Source of the DNA: Bradyrhizobium nivariense
Lineage (GTDB): Bacteria; Pseudomonadota; Alphaproteobacteria; Rhizobiales; Xanthobacteraceae
Length of the DNA stretch: 64,000 nucleotides
Reading direction: 5' to 3'
Assembly: GCF_029846715.1 (NCBI RefSeq)
Contig: NZ_JARVWW010000010.1
Coordinates: 62,001 to 126,000, forward strand
Shown: one piece after another, positions 45,600 through 53,997 of the stretch
How the letters are laid out: each line of letters begins with the position of its first letter
How positions within the stretch are numbered: the first letter of the stretch is position 1
The notes under the pieces: model-generated
Databases searched by the model: none
What the model saw: only the letters and a program-made list of their open reading frames with translations
Told to the model about the DNA's origin: nothing
Made by a program: the position numbers and the translations under genes

Positions 45600-46598
45600 T
45601 CACTGCGCCTTGCGCACGGGATAGACGAACGGCTTCACATAGTCCTGGGGAATGAAGCGCGTATCGATGTATTTTGCGGCGTCGTAGAACTCCTTCTGGT
45701 TTCCGATATCGATCTCCAGCTGCTGCGTGTCGTGGATTGCCTTCGGATCGATCGCCGGATTGGCGTCCCAGACATCGTCTTCCTGATAGATGGCGCGTTT
45801 CACCGCCTCCGGATTGATCTTCAATCGGGCATGGAGCCAGGGGAGATATTCGTCATAATGCGCCTTGGCATAGGTATAGGACTTGAAATAAGCCCGCAGA
45901 CCCCGCCGAAGCAGATCAGGGTCCTTGGCGATCACAGTATCACCCGCGATCAGAACGCCAGTGTGATAGGTCGGAAGATAGTCCCAGGCGCGGGCAAGCG
46001 TGGTCGACACCCCTTCGATCTCTCCGAGAGCTGCGAAGGGCTGATGGATGATGGTCGCGTCGACCTGTTTGGTTTCAAGCGCGCCATAAGCCTTTTCGGT
46101 CGCGCCCGCAGCAAACAGCGTCACGTCTCGGCCAGGATCGATACCTTCTGCCTTCAGAAGATAACGGGCGACCGACGCGAGATTGCCGCTTGTGTCTGGT
46201 CCGACGCCGATCGTCTTGCCTTTCAGATCGGCGAAGGAGTTGATGCCCTTCCGGGCAATCAGGAAATAAGGGCCCTTCGAGCGGAAGGCGGCCGAGACAA
46301 TCTTGATGGGCGCCCCCAAGGCGGCGGCACGCAGATAGACGCTGGTGGGCCCGAAGGCGAAGGTGACATCGCCGCGCGAAGTGGCGGTGACCGGGTCCTG
46401 CGTTCCGATGAATTCGACGTTCAGCCCCTCCTCGGCGAAGAAGCCCTTCCCCACGCCGAAGACGATGGGCTGCTGCGTATAGCTCGTCGTATCCTGCAAC
46501 TTGAGGGTCTTCTTGTCCTGCGCACTGGCGGCCACGGTGAGGCCGAGGACGAGCGTTGCGACACCGAGAAGACGAGCCGGAAGGCTTATAGAGAGCAT
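45600..46598 (-). CDS. Sulfonate/taurine/nitrate-type substrate-binding protein
   Basis: 332 residues. ATG 46598 is chosen because AAGGA is six bases before it; an ATG at 46604 is too close to that site. A Sec signal ends near AASAQDKK. SYTQQPIVFGVGKGFFAEEG, FIGTQDPVTATSRGDVTFAF and FADLKGKTIGVGPDTSGN are typical of the SsuA/TauA/ThiY superfamily. The C-terminus KPFVYPVRKAQ is family-like. Receptor for the flanking permease and ATPase; ligand unknown. Confidence 0.88.
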   Translation of the reverse strand: MLSISLPARLLGVATLVLGLTVAASAQDKKTLKLQDTTSYTQQPIVFGVGKGFFAEEGLNVEFIGTQDPVTATSRGDVTFAFGPTSVYLRAAALGAPIKIVSAAFRSKGPYFLIARKGINSFADLKGKTIGVGPDTSGNLASVARYLLKAEGIDPGRDVTLFAAGATEKAYGALETKQVDATIIHQPFAALGEIEGVSTTLARAWDYLPTYHTGVLIAGDTVIAKDPDLLRRGLRAYFKSYTYAKAHYDEYLPWLHARLKINPEAVKRAIYQEDDVWDANPAIDPKAIHDTQQLEIDIGNQKEFYDAAKYIDTRFIPQDYVKPFVYPVRKAQ

Positions 46599-46648
46599 GA
46601 TCATTCCTTGGAATGGATGGTGGCAGAAAGACGCGGGACCGGAGTCGA

Positions 46649-47488
46649 TCAGACGTATTTCCAACGGAGCAAGATACGCCTCTCCAGCAGGTCGACCAGA
46701 TAGATGATCAACAATGCGATCGACGTGACGAGGATGACGAGGGCGAAGACACCGGCCGTGTCGTAGATGCCCGAGAGCTTGTTGAGAAGGTTTCCGACGC
46801 CCGCCTTGGAGGCGACGATCTCGGCGAAAAGCGTCGCGAGCAGGCAGGTCGCCGCCTCGATGCGCACGGCCGCCATGATCGACGGCGTGGCCGACGGTAG
46901 CACGACTTTCCAGATGATCTGGCGGCGGCTCGCCCCGAGCGTTCGCGCGACTTTGATATGATTTTCCTGGACTTGCTTGATGCCGGCGATCGTATTGAAG
47001 ACGAAGAGAAAGTAGCAAAACAGGAAGATGATGAAGACCTTATGCTCGAAGCCCAAGCCCAAATAGAGCGTGAGCAGAGGAATGATGGTGACCTTTGGGA
47101 TCGCCATCAACCAGACCAGGAAGGGGTTCAGAAACTGATGCACCTTCGGAAAGAGGCCCATCGCAATCCCGGTCGCGATGCCGAGGACCGCGCTAATTCC
47201 CACGCCAACGCCAGCTTCGGCGAGTGTCACCGACAAGTGAAATAGCAAATTCTCTCTGGTGAAGAGCTGAGGAAAAGCGGCGACGATCTGTGTCGGCGAC
47301 GCCAGATAGATTCGTTTTACTGCGCCGCTATCAACTGCAATTTGCACGCCCAGTAGGATCGCGGCGACGACCAAGATCTGGACGATGGGAATCCAGGGAA
47401 GCCTGGCAGCGAGAAATTTTGCCGTAGCGCGGCCGCCCTTCCGCGCAGTCTGAACATCAACAACAGTTTGAATCGACTCGACCGACAT
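46649..47488 (-). CDS. Sulfonate/taurine-type ABC transporter permease
   Basis: 279 residues from ATG 47488, seven bases after AAGG; ATG 47494 is an alternative. Six hydrophobic segments, LGLGFEHKVFIIFLFCYFLF, and the coupling loop VARTLGASRRQIIWKVVL mark the SsuC/TauC family. It is first in the minus-strand run that continues to the receptor, ATPase and tandem monooxygenases. A weak match to the MetQ upstream element (GCAAAACCAAA, 47544-47554) lies 55 bases before it. Confidence 0.9.
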   Translation of the reverse strand: MSVESIQTVVDVQTARKGGRATAKFLAARLPWIPIVQILVVAAILLGVQIAVDSGAVKRIYLASPTQIVAAFPQLFTRENLLFHLSVTLAEAGVGVGISAVLGIATGIAMGLFPKVHQFLNPFLVWLMAIPKVTIIPLLTLYLGLGFEHKVFIIFLFCYFLFVFNTIAGIKQVQENHIKVARTLGASRRQIIWKVVLPSATPSIMAAVRIEAATCLLATLFAEIVASKAGVGNLLNKLSGIYDTAGVFALVILVTSIALLIIYLVDLLERRILLRWKYV

Positions 47489-47550
47489 AGCCATGCCTTG
47501 ATACGCAACGAGCGGAGATCACGCGCGCGAATGTGTCCTTGCAGCAAAAC

Positions 47551-47591
47551 CAAACTAGACCAATTCGGCGGACAAAATATTCCATAGTTTG
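47551..47591. promoter_or_regulatory. 7-bp inverted repeat in divergent promoter
   Basis: CAAACTA (47551-47557) and TAGTTTG (47585-47591) flank 27 bases between the divergent permease and aldo/keto reductase genes. It may serve either or both. Confidence 0.35.
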
Positions 47592-47649
47592 AACCCACGC
47601 GTGATGACGCATCTCGGAACAGCCCCAGCGACAGTGAAGGAATTTGCAG

Positions 47650-48687
47650 ATGAAATACGGGACACTCGCAAGCACTGGAATTCAGGTGTCACGAATCGCC
47701 TTCGGATGTTCAAGCTATGGATCAAAGGACTGGATGCCATGGGCGCTGAGTGAAGAGGACGCGCAGGACCACTATCGTCGCGCCTTCGAAGCCGGCTTCA
47801 CCTTCTTCGATACCGCCGACTCCTATTCGTCCGGCCTCAGTGAGGAAATCCTCGGCCGGGCGGTGAAGCGTTTCGCCGGGGGGCACGACCAGGTTGTCAT
47901 CGCCACCAAGGTCTTCTTTGCAGCGGGGGCCGGAGCCAATCAGAAAGGCTTGTCCCGAAAACACATTCGGCATGCCATCGACGACAGCTTGCGCCGCCTC
48001 GCCACCGACTATGTCGATCTCTATCAGATCCATCGCCTCGATCCCCTTACGCCCTTCGAGGAGATCCTTGAGGGGCTGGATGCCGTGGTCCGCGCCGGCA
48101 AGGCGCTCCACATCGGCGCATCGAGCATGCACGCTTTCCAGTTTGCAAAGCTGCAATCGCTCGCTCAGGCCAACGGGCTGGCGAAATTCGTCACCATGCA
48201 AAACAAGTACAATCTTCTCTATCGCGAAGAGGAGCGAGAGATGATTCCTCTCTGTCTCGACCAGGGCATTGGAATAATTCCTTACAGCCCTCTGGCGCGG
48301 GGGTTGCTCGCCGGCAGCCGACGCGACAATACCGAACGGTCACGGGTCGTGAAGGACTTCTCGCGGCGAGAGGATGACGCGGTGATCGACCAGGTGCTCG
48401 CCGTGGCGAAGGCTCGTGGCTGCAAGCCTGCCCAGATCGCCCTCGCCTGGTTGCTGCACAACCCTGCCGTGACGGCTCCGATATTGGGCGCGACCAAGGC
48501 CCATCACGTCGACGATGCCGTGGCTGCGCTCGACATCCAGCTCACGGACCAGGAGCTGGACACCCTCGAAGAGGCTTATCGTCCGCAACAGGTTCAACAC
48601 GACCGAAACGAGAAGCCTCAATCAGGCCAGACCGCGGCCGCGGACCTCAAATATCTGTTTCGTCGTCCCGTGGCTCACAGGCATTGA
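47650..48687 (+). CDS. Aldo/keto reductase
   Basis: 345 residues from ATG 47650, with GAAGGA upstream. The catalytic tetrad is visible as Asp54 and Tyr59 (DTADSYSSG), Lys87 (VIATKVFF) and His128 (LYQIHRLD). IIPYSPLARGLLAG and the AKGKTPAQIALAWLL-like segment RGCKPAQIALAWLLHNPAVT place it in the YajO/YhdN-like (AKR11/12) branch. It reduces aldehydes or ketones with NADPH. It is divergent from the sulfonate importer and could reduce aldehydes released by sulfonate hydroxylation. Confidence 0.92.
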   Translation: MKYGTLASTGIQVSRIAFGCSSYGSKDWMPWALSEEDAQDHYRRAFEAGFTFFDTADSYSSGLSEEILGRAVKRFAGGHDQVVIATKVFFAAGAGANQKGLSRKHIRHAIDDSLRRLATDYVDLYQIHRLDPLTPFEEILEGLDAVVRAGKALHIGASSMHAFQFAKLQSLAQANGLAKFVTMQNKYNLLYREEEREMIPLCLDQGIGIIPYSPLARGLLAGSRRDNTERSRVVKDFSRREDDAVIDQVLAVAKARGCKPAQIALAWLLHNPAVTAPILGATKAHHVDDAVAALDIQLTDQELDTLEEAYRPQQVQHDRNEKPQSGQTAAADLKYLFRRPVAHRH

Positions 48688-48724
48688 AGATTGCATCCCA
48701 AGAATCGCTTCGGATCGGAAACAG

Positions 48725-48767
48725 AAATAGCGTCCGCGCATCCCGATTGGTGAACTTATCGCTATTT
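48725..48767. promoter_or_regulatory. 8-bp inverted repeat upstream of family 5 receptor gene
   Basis: AAATAGCG (48725-48732) and CGCTATTT (48760-48767) flank 27 bases and end 66 bases before the ATG at 48834. The arm shares the ATTT/AAAT-AG core of the repeat at 12047-12083. Confidence 0.4.
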
Positions 48768-48833
48768 GGCGACAGCACTCGACAACCGCTCGGGTGAGCT
48801 GCCAACTGGCATGCAACTTCTGGAGCAGAACCG

Positions 48834-50441
48834 ATGTCGCCTTCCCCGCTGCAGCCCAGCCGCCGGCAATTCCTCAGCCTGGCCGGTGCCCTCGCGGCGA
48901 CCGCCGGCACCAACCCGGGATACGCCGCCGAGCCGCGCCGCGGTGGCACGCTGTCGCTGCTGTTGGCGGCCGAACCGCCGACGATATCGGCCGTCGCACA
49001 CACCGCCTACAACACCATCATCGTGGCCGCCAAGGTGCAGGAAGGACTGCTGACCTACGATCTCGACTTGACCCCGAAACCGCAGCTCGCACTCGGCTGG
49101 GACGTAGTCGAGGACGGCCTCACCTACGTCTTCAAGCTGCGCCCCGGCGTGAAATGGCACGACGGCAAGGATTTCACGTCGGCGGACGTGGCCTTCTCGA
49201 TCACCGCGCTCAAATCGGTGCATCCGCGCGGGCGCTCGACTTTCGCCAACGTGACCGAAATACGTACACCCGATCCGCTCACGGTCGAGCTCGTTCTGGC
49301 TAAGCCGGCTCCCTATCTCCTCAGCGCATTCGCAGCCGCGGAGACGCCGATCGTACCAAAGCACATCTACGAGAATGCCGGCCCGATCGACGCAAATCCT
49401 GCGAACAATGCTCCGATCGGCACCGGACCGTTCGTGTTCAAGGAATGGGTGCGCGGCAGTCATATTCTCTACGAGAAGAACCCGGCGTATTGGGACGCCG
49501 GCAAGCCCTATATCGACCGCCTGATCGTGCGCATCATTCCGGATGCCATCGCTCGCGTGACCGCGATCGAGACCGGCGAAATCCAGCTCGCACCCAACTC
49601 GCCCATACCGCTCAGCGATGCCGAGCGGCTGAAGGCCCTTCCCACGCTCGCCTTCGAGACCAACGGCTATCAATATACTAACACGATCTCTCGTGTTGAA
49701 TTCAATCTCGACCGACCCGTCTTCAGGGATGTTCGGGTCCGCCGCGCATTCGCGCATGCGATCGATCGCAAGGTGATCCGTGACGTCGTCAATTTCGGCT
49801 ATGGCAAGATCATTGTTGGTCCGGTCAGCGCGTCGCTGACGAAATTCTATGTCGATGATCTCAAGAGCTATCCTTTCGACCCCAAGGCGGCGGAAAAACT
49901 GCTGGACGAGGCCGGCTTTCCGCGCGGCGGCGATGGCGTCCGTTTCCGGCTCACGCATGATTACGTTCCGTCCGGCGATCTCTATCGTCGAGGTGCCGAC
50001 TACATCAAGCAGGCGCTGTCCAGGATCGGGGTGGAGGTCACGGTGCGAACCCAGGACTTCCCGACCTACACCAAGCGCGTCTACACCGATCGCGATTTCG
50101 ATTTCACGTTCAACGGCATGAGCAACCTGTTCGACCCGACGGTTGGCATACAGCGGCTCTACTGGTCGAAGAACTTCAAGCCGGGCGTTCCGTTTTCAAA
50201 CGGATCGCACTATTCAAACCCGGAAGTTGACCGTCTCCTCGAAGCGGCATCGACTGAGGTCGATGCGAAGAGGCGCTACGAGGAGTTGGCCACGTTCCAG
50301 CGGATACTGGCCGAAGATCTGCCGGATTTTGGCGTGCTGAGCTCCGGCGAATTCACCATCTATAGCCGCAACATCGACGGTCATACCGTCGGCGCCGATG
50401 GCGTCAGCGGCAACCTCGCCAACGTCCACTTCGTCAAATAG
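48834..50441 (+). CDS. Family 5 (DppA-like) substrate-binding protein
   Basis: 535 residues with an N-terminal SRRQFLSLAGALAAT twin-arginine signal ending near GYAAE. RRGGTLSLLLAAEPPTI, FKLRPGVKWHDGKDF, IGTGPFVFKEWVRGSH and NPAYWDAGKPYIDR are landmarks. Near-paralogue of the receptors at 23919, 27215 and 32854. It begins an apparent operon whose next gene, nine bases on, encodes a fumarate-reductase-like flavoprotein, so its ligand may be the flavoprotein substrate. No permease follows. Confidence 0.9.
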   Translation: MSPSPLQPSRRQFLSLAGALAATAGTNPGYAAEPRRGGTLSLLLAAEPPTISAVAHTAYNTIIVAAKVQEGLLTYDLDLTPKPQLALGWDVVEDGLTYVFKLRPGVKWHDGKDFTSADVAFSITALKSVHPRGRSTFANVTEIRTPDPLTVELVLAKPAPYLLSAFAAAETPIVPKHIYENAGPIDANPANNAPIGTGPFVFKEWVRGSHILYEKNPAYWDAGKPYIDRLIVRIIPDAIARVTAIETGEIQLAPNSPIPLSDAERLKALPTLAFETNGYQYTNTISRVEFNLDRPVFRDVRVRRAFAHAIDRKVIRDVVNFGYGKIIVGPVSASLTKFYVDDLKSYPFDPKAAEKLLDEAGFPRGGDGVRFRLTHDYVPSGDLYRRGADYIKQALSRIGVEVTVRTQDFPTYTKRVYTDRDFDFTFNGMSNLFDPTVGIQRLYWSKNFKPGVPFSNGSHYSNPEVDRLLEAASTEVDAKRRYEELATFQRILAEDLPDFGVLSSGEFTIYSRNIDGHTVGADGVSGNLANVHFVK

Positions 50442-50450
50442 CCAGCGCAA

Positions 50451-52193
50451 ATGGCCGTCGCAGAATTTGACCCGCCAATGCAGGCATTCGATGTCATCGT
50501 CGTTGGAAGCGGTGCCGCCGGGCTGACCGCCGCCTGGCACGCGCGGACCCAAGGAGCCAGCGTCCTCGTCATCAACAAGGGCATGGCAGGACGTACCGGC
50601 GCGACCATCACGACCGGCGGCGGCATCTCTATCGCCGGGCAGACGCTGCAGGCGCTCGGACTACCGGGCGATCCCGACGACAGCGAGGAAGAGTTCTTGG
50701 CCGATACGCTGCGGGCCGGACAGTTTCTCGGCGACCAGTCGCTGGTGCAATCCATGGTCACCGGCATCGGTGCGGAGGTGGAGCGTCTCGTTGCCTTGAA
50801 GACGCCGATGAGGATCATGAAGCGCGCTCCCGGCCACACGTCCGGCCGCGGCGTGCATATCTCCGGACCCGACATTCAGCGCATTCAGCTGCAAGCCGCT
50901 GTCGATGCCGGCGTCCGCTTTCTCGAGAACTTCCAATCGAGCGGGCTGCTTCAGGACCGGGATGGTCGCGTGGTGGGTATCACCGGGCTGGATCGCGCAA
51001 CAGGGGAAGTGAGATCCTTCGCGGCAAACGCCGTCGTCCTCGCCACCGGCGGAACGACCTCGAACTGGTCGCTTCGGACCGCGCCTGAAGAATTGACGGG
51101 CGACGGTCATGCCATGGCACTCCAGGCCGGCGCCGAGCTGATCGAGATGGAGATGTTGCAGTTTCTGCCCTGCTGCCTCGTCGCACCGGAGATGTGGCGC
51201 GGCCTCCAATTTCCTTGGATTCTCGGTCCACAGAGCGGCATCAGGGCCTGGCTCCTGAACAAATATGGCGAGCGCTTCATGGCGCGCTGGGATCTGGAGC
51301 GGATGGAGCTGTCGACCCGCGACATGGTCGCCTTTGCCAGCGCCAACGAGGTGGTCGAAGGGCGCGGCAGCCCGAATGGCGGCGTTTGTCTTTCCTGGGC
51401 TCATCTGCCGCGCGACATTCTCGACAACTACTTCCGCATCTCGTCCAACGTGTCGGCCGACTGGCGCTGGGAAGGCTTCGACATGACCCCGCTGGTCGAT
51501 CGCATCCGCGCCGGTCACGCCATCGAGGTCGCGCCCGCCGCCCACTTTTCCATCGGCGGCGTCAGGATCAACAGTGCGGGCGAGACTGCGGTCCCCGGGC
51601 TCTTTGTCGGTGGCGAGACTGCCGGTGGCCTGCATGGCAGCAACAGGCTTTCGGGCAATGCCGGCGCCCAAGTCCTTGTCCAGGGCAAGAACGCCGGCGT
51701 CGCTGCCGCGCGCTTCGCGGAGCAGCACCCGACGCGCGCAAAACCCGGCAACGATGCGGAACTGACGGAGCGCCTGGTGGGCCCCCTCGCGCAGCGAGAC
51801 GGGGCGGCGCCCTCGGAGACGAAGCGGCGCCTGACGCAGCTTGCCGAGCGAGCGTTGTCGCCGGTGCGCGACGGGGTTTCGATCAAGGCCGCGCTGAACG
51901 AATTGGCCGAGATCGCCGCCAATGACATTCCCAATCTCTCGACCCGGCAACCCGAGCGCCCATGGAACAGGGATTGGACCGATGCGCTGGAGTGCCAGGC
52001 AACAGTCCACGTGCTCCAGGCCGCGCTGATATCCGCCGACGCGCGCACCGCCTCGATCGGCGCGCACCGGCGGCGGGATCAGGCCAAGATATCCGACGCG
52101 CCGCTGTCGCATGGCCTCGTGCGCGGAACGCCGGACCGGCTCCAGCATCGCTTCGAGCCGGTTGCATTTTCCCTGGTGAGTCCGGCTGCATGA
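50451..52193 (+). CDS. Fumarate reductase/succinate dehydrogenase-like flavoprotein
   Basis: 580 residues. FDVIVVGSGAAGLTAAWHA is the FAD-binding Rossmann motif, AGRTGATITTGGG follows, and the C-terminal part has HFSIGGVRINSAG, VPGLFVGGETAGGLHGSNRL, typical of FrdA/SdhA/NadB proteins. The catalytic-type His in AAHFSIGG and Arg in GSNRLSGNA are kept, though the usual TAHYTMGG and GANRLGSNS are altered. It likely oxidises or reduces a C-C bond in an organic acid. Its stop overlaps the start of a lone [2Fe-2S] protein (ATGA), which must be its electron partner. No membrane anchor gene is present. Confidence 0.86.
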   Translation: MAVAEFDPPMQAFDVIVVGSGAAGLTAAWHARTQGASVLVINKGMAGRTGATITTGGGISIAGQTLQALGLPGDPDDSEEEFLADTLRAGQFLGDQSLVQSMVTGIGAEVERLVALKTPMRIMKRAPGHTSGRGVHISGPDIQRIQLQAAVDAGVRFLENFQSSGLLQDRDGRVVGITGLDRATGEVRSFAANAVVLATGGTTSNWSLRTAPEELTGDGHAMALQAGAELIEMEMLQFLPCCLVAPEMWRGLQFPWILGPQSGIRAWLLNKYGERFMARWDLERMELSTRDMVAFASANEVVEGRGSPNGGVCLSWAHLPRDILDNYFRISSNVSADWRWEGFDMTPLVDRIRAGHAIEVAPAAHFSIGGVRINSAGETAVPGLFVGGETAGGLHGSNRLSGNAGAQVLVQGKNAGVAAARFAEQHPTRAKPGNDAELTERLVGPLAQRDGAAPSETKRRLTQLAERALSPVRDGVSIKAALNELAEIAANDIPNLSTRQPERPWNRDWTDALECQATVHVLQAALISADARTASIGAHRRRDQAKISDAPLSHGLVRGTPDRLQHRFEPVAFSLVSPAA

Positions 52194-52534
52194 CGACGAT
52201 CCAGCTGCGGCGAGCGGGGAGCCCCAAGGATGAGTGGGAAACAATCGATCTGCCTTCCCCGGCGGAAGCCGGCCTCACGGCAACGAGCTGGAACAAGGTC
52301 TCAGTCAGCGCGGCGCTCGCCTGGATTCAACGCAAGACCGATCCATCATTGGCTTTCCTGCTGTCGTGCCGCCGCGGTCTGTGCGACGTCTGTGCTGTCC
52401 GCATCGACGGCAAGGTCGTCACCGCCTGCACGACACCCGTCCGCGACGGCATGCGGATCGAGCCGACCAAGGACAAGCTCGCCCTCGCCGGCACCATCAT
52501 CGATATCAGCCTGGTGCGGCGCGCCCGGATTTAG
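52190..52534 (+). CDS. Small [2Fe-2S] protein, isolated FrdB/SdhB N-terminal domain
   Basis: 114 residues. Cys60, Cys65, Cys68 and Cys80 (CRRGLCDVC and TACTTP) form the plant-ferredoxin-type pattern C-x4-C-x2-C-x11-C of SdhB/FrdB. The C-terminal 4Fe-4S/3Fe-4S domain of normal 240-residue SdhB proteins is absent; the gene ends after DISLVRRARI. The ATGA overlap with the flavoprotein gene implies a two-protein complex in which this subunit accepts or donates electrons. A rare arrangement also found with adenylylsulfate reductase-like or unknown flavoproteins. Confidence 0.83.
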   Translation: MTTIQLRRAGSPKDEWETIDLPSPAEAGLTATSWNKVSVSAALAWIQRKTDPSLAFLLSCRRGLCDVCAVRIDGKVVTACTTPVRDGMRIEPTKDKLALAGTIIDISLVRRARI

Positions 52535-52594
52535 GCGGGCCAAGCCAGCGTCCAGGGGCCACGCCTGAGATCCCGGATATCGTAAGGATCTTTC

Positions 52595-53419
52595 ATGAGC
52601 TCCATCCACCAGATCACGTCCGGACGCGCCGTCCTCGCTACGGAAGTCATAGGTCACAGCCCGCCCGTCGTCTTCCTGCACGCCGGTGTCTGCGATCGCC
52701 GCATGTGGCGTTCACAACTGGATGGCGTCGGCGCGAACAATACGGCTATCGCCTACGATCGGCGGGGCTTTGGCGAGACCCGCGCGGAAAAGGAGGACTA
52801 TTCTGCGGTTGCCGACTTGTTGGCCGTGATTGATACCGTCGCCAATGGCGCGCCTGCGGTCCTTGTTGCATGCTCGCAGGGCGGTCGGATTGCGCTCGAT
52901 GCGGCACTCGCGCATCCATCCCGCATTCGCGCCCTCGTTCTGATCGCGCCTTCCGTAGCCAGTGCGCCCGAGCCGGATTACCCACCTGAAATCAGCGCCC
53001 TTATGACGCAGTTGAAGAACGCTGAGAAGGACGGCGATCTGGATCGCGTGAACGCGATCAAGGCGCACCTGTGGTTGGACGGCCCACTCCAGCCCGTCGC
53101 GCGCGTCGCAGGCCACGCGCGTGAGTTGTTCCTCGACATGAACGGCATCGCGCTGCGATCTCCGCCAATCGGATCCAACCTCAATGTCGCGCCCACCTAT
53201 AGCCGTCTCGGCGAGATATCGGCTCCATCGCTCGTGATTTGGGGGGATCTCGACTTCCCCCATATTCAGGTGCGGAGCCGTGATATGACAACGAAAATGC
53301 CGAACGCTTCCGGCTACATGTTGCCGGGCTCAGCCCATCTGCCGAGCTTTGAACGACCAGTGGATGTCACGGATCTGGTTGTAGATTTCGTCAATCGTTG
53401 CTCGGATAACCGAGTCTAG
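52595..53419 (+). CDS. Alpha/beta hydrolase
   Basis: 274 residues. VVFLHAGVCDRRMW supplies the oxyanion region, DRRGFGETR follows, ACSQGGRIALDAAL holds the Ser nucleophile (S-Q-G-G), VIWGDLDFPH the acid and GSAHLPSFERP the catalytic His. It resembles 3-oxoadipate enol-lactonase/esterase-like hydrolases. AAGGA lies six bases before the ATG. It follows the [2Fe-2S] gene by 60 bases and is likely in the same operon. Substrate unknown. Confidence 0.86.
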   Translation: MSSIHQITSGRAVLATEVIGHSPPVVFLHAGVCDRRMWRSQLDGVGANNTAIAYDRRGFGETRAEKEDYSAVADLLAVIDTVANGAPAVLVACSQGGRIALDAALAHPSRIRALVLIAPSVASAPEPDYPPEISALMTQLKNAEKDGDLDRVNAIKAHLWLDGPLQPVARVAGHARELFLDMNGIALRSPPIGSNLNVAPTYSRLGEISAPSLVIWGDLDFPHIQVRSRDMTTKMPNASGYMLPGSAHLPSFERPVDVTDLVVDFVNRCSDNRV

Positions 53420-53435
53420 CCGGACGGCATTCTAC

Positions 53436-53729
53436 TCAATCCACCTGGCCTTCAACCATAACAAGGTTTCCGACCGAGCTGCGCAACCGAAGGCCAATGA
53501 TCTTTTGGTAGTCAGGCGAATTGTACCACCCTTCCGCGGCCTCCCGGGACGGGAATTCGATGATGACGAGCCGGGAGTGCGGCCATTCCCCCTCGAGCAA
53601 TTTGAGACTTCCACCACGCACGATGAACCTGCCGCCGAAAGCCTGAAGCGTAGCCGGGACCGCCCTTCGATATTCAGAAAACACGACTTCATCATTCGGA
53701 GTTTCGGCTGCGACAACGTAGGTCTTCAT
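53436..53729 (-). CDS. DUF1330 family small protein
   Basis: 97 residues from ATG 53729, with GAGGGAGATC just upstream. TYVVAAETPNDEVVFSEYR, FGGRFIVRGG, LVIIEFPSREAAEGWYNSPD and YQKIIGLR are hallmarks of DUF1330, a ferredoxin-like dimeric barrel family of unknown function. It converges on the hydrolase gene and is divergent from the DszB-like gene. Confidence 0.85.
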   Translation of the reverse strand: MKTYVVAAETPNDEVVFSEYRRAVPATLQAFGGRFIVRGGSLKLLEGEWPHSRLVIIEFPSREAAEGWYNSPDYQKIIGLRLRSSVGNLVMVEGQVD

Positions 53730-53778
53730 GATCTCCCTCCTCGGTCTGTCACGCAAACGTGGTCGGCACTCGGCTCAA

Positions 53779-53810
53779 CAGGATACGAAATCCTGGTCGT
53801 GCGACCAGGA
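53779..53810. promoter_or_regulatory. Overlapping palindromes in dszB-like/DUF1330 divergent region
   Basis: TCCTGGTCG-TG-CGACCAGGA (53791-53810) is a perfect 9-bp dyad. CAGGAT (53779-53784) can also pair with ATCCTG (53790-53795), so the middle segment can form either of two mutually exclusive stems. It ends 187 bases before the dszB-like ATG. Could be a strong operator or a switching leader hairpin. Confidence 0.5.
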
Positions 53811-53997
53811 CGTTTGACGCAGAAGAGCGATGCCACCAAATCAATTTCGCCGATTGCCATGCGTCGCCTCTTCTCGTCTCTCGATGCGCACCAAAAAGCA
53901 TATTCCTTCTATCGACTTTTTTCGGCGGCATCCCTAGCCTTCGAGCACTTTCCGAAGAGAGCTTTAAACTCGGTCACTGCGCTGCGGAGGTGTGTGC

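Noticed and set aside
52190..52534. Full SdhB/FrdB iron-sulfur subunit
   Set aside because: Only the N-terminal four-Cys domain is present; no second Fe-S domain follows before the stop.
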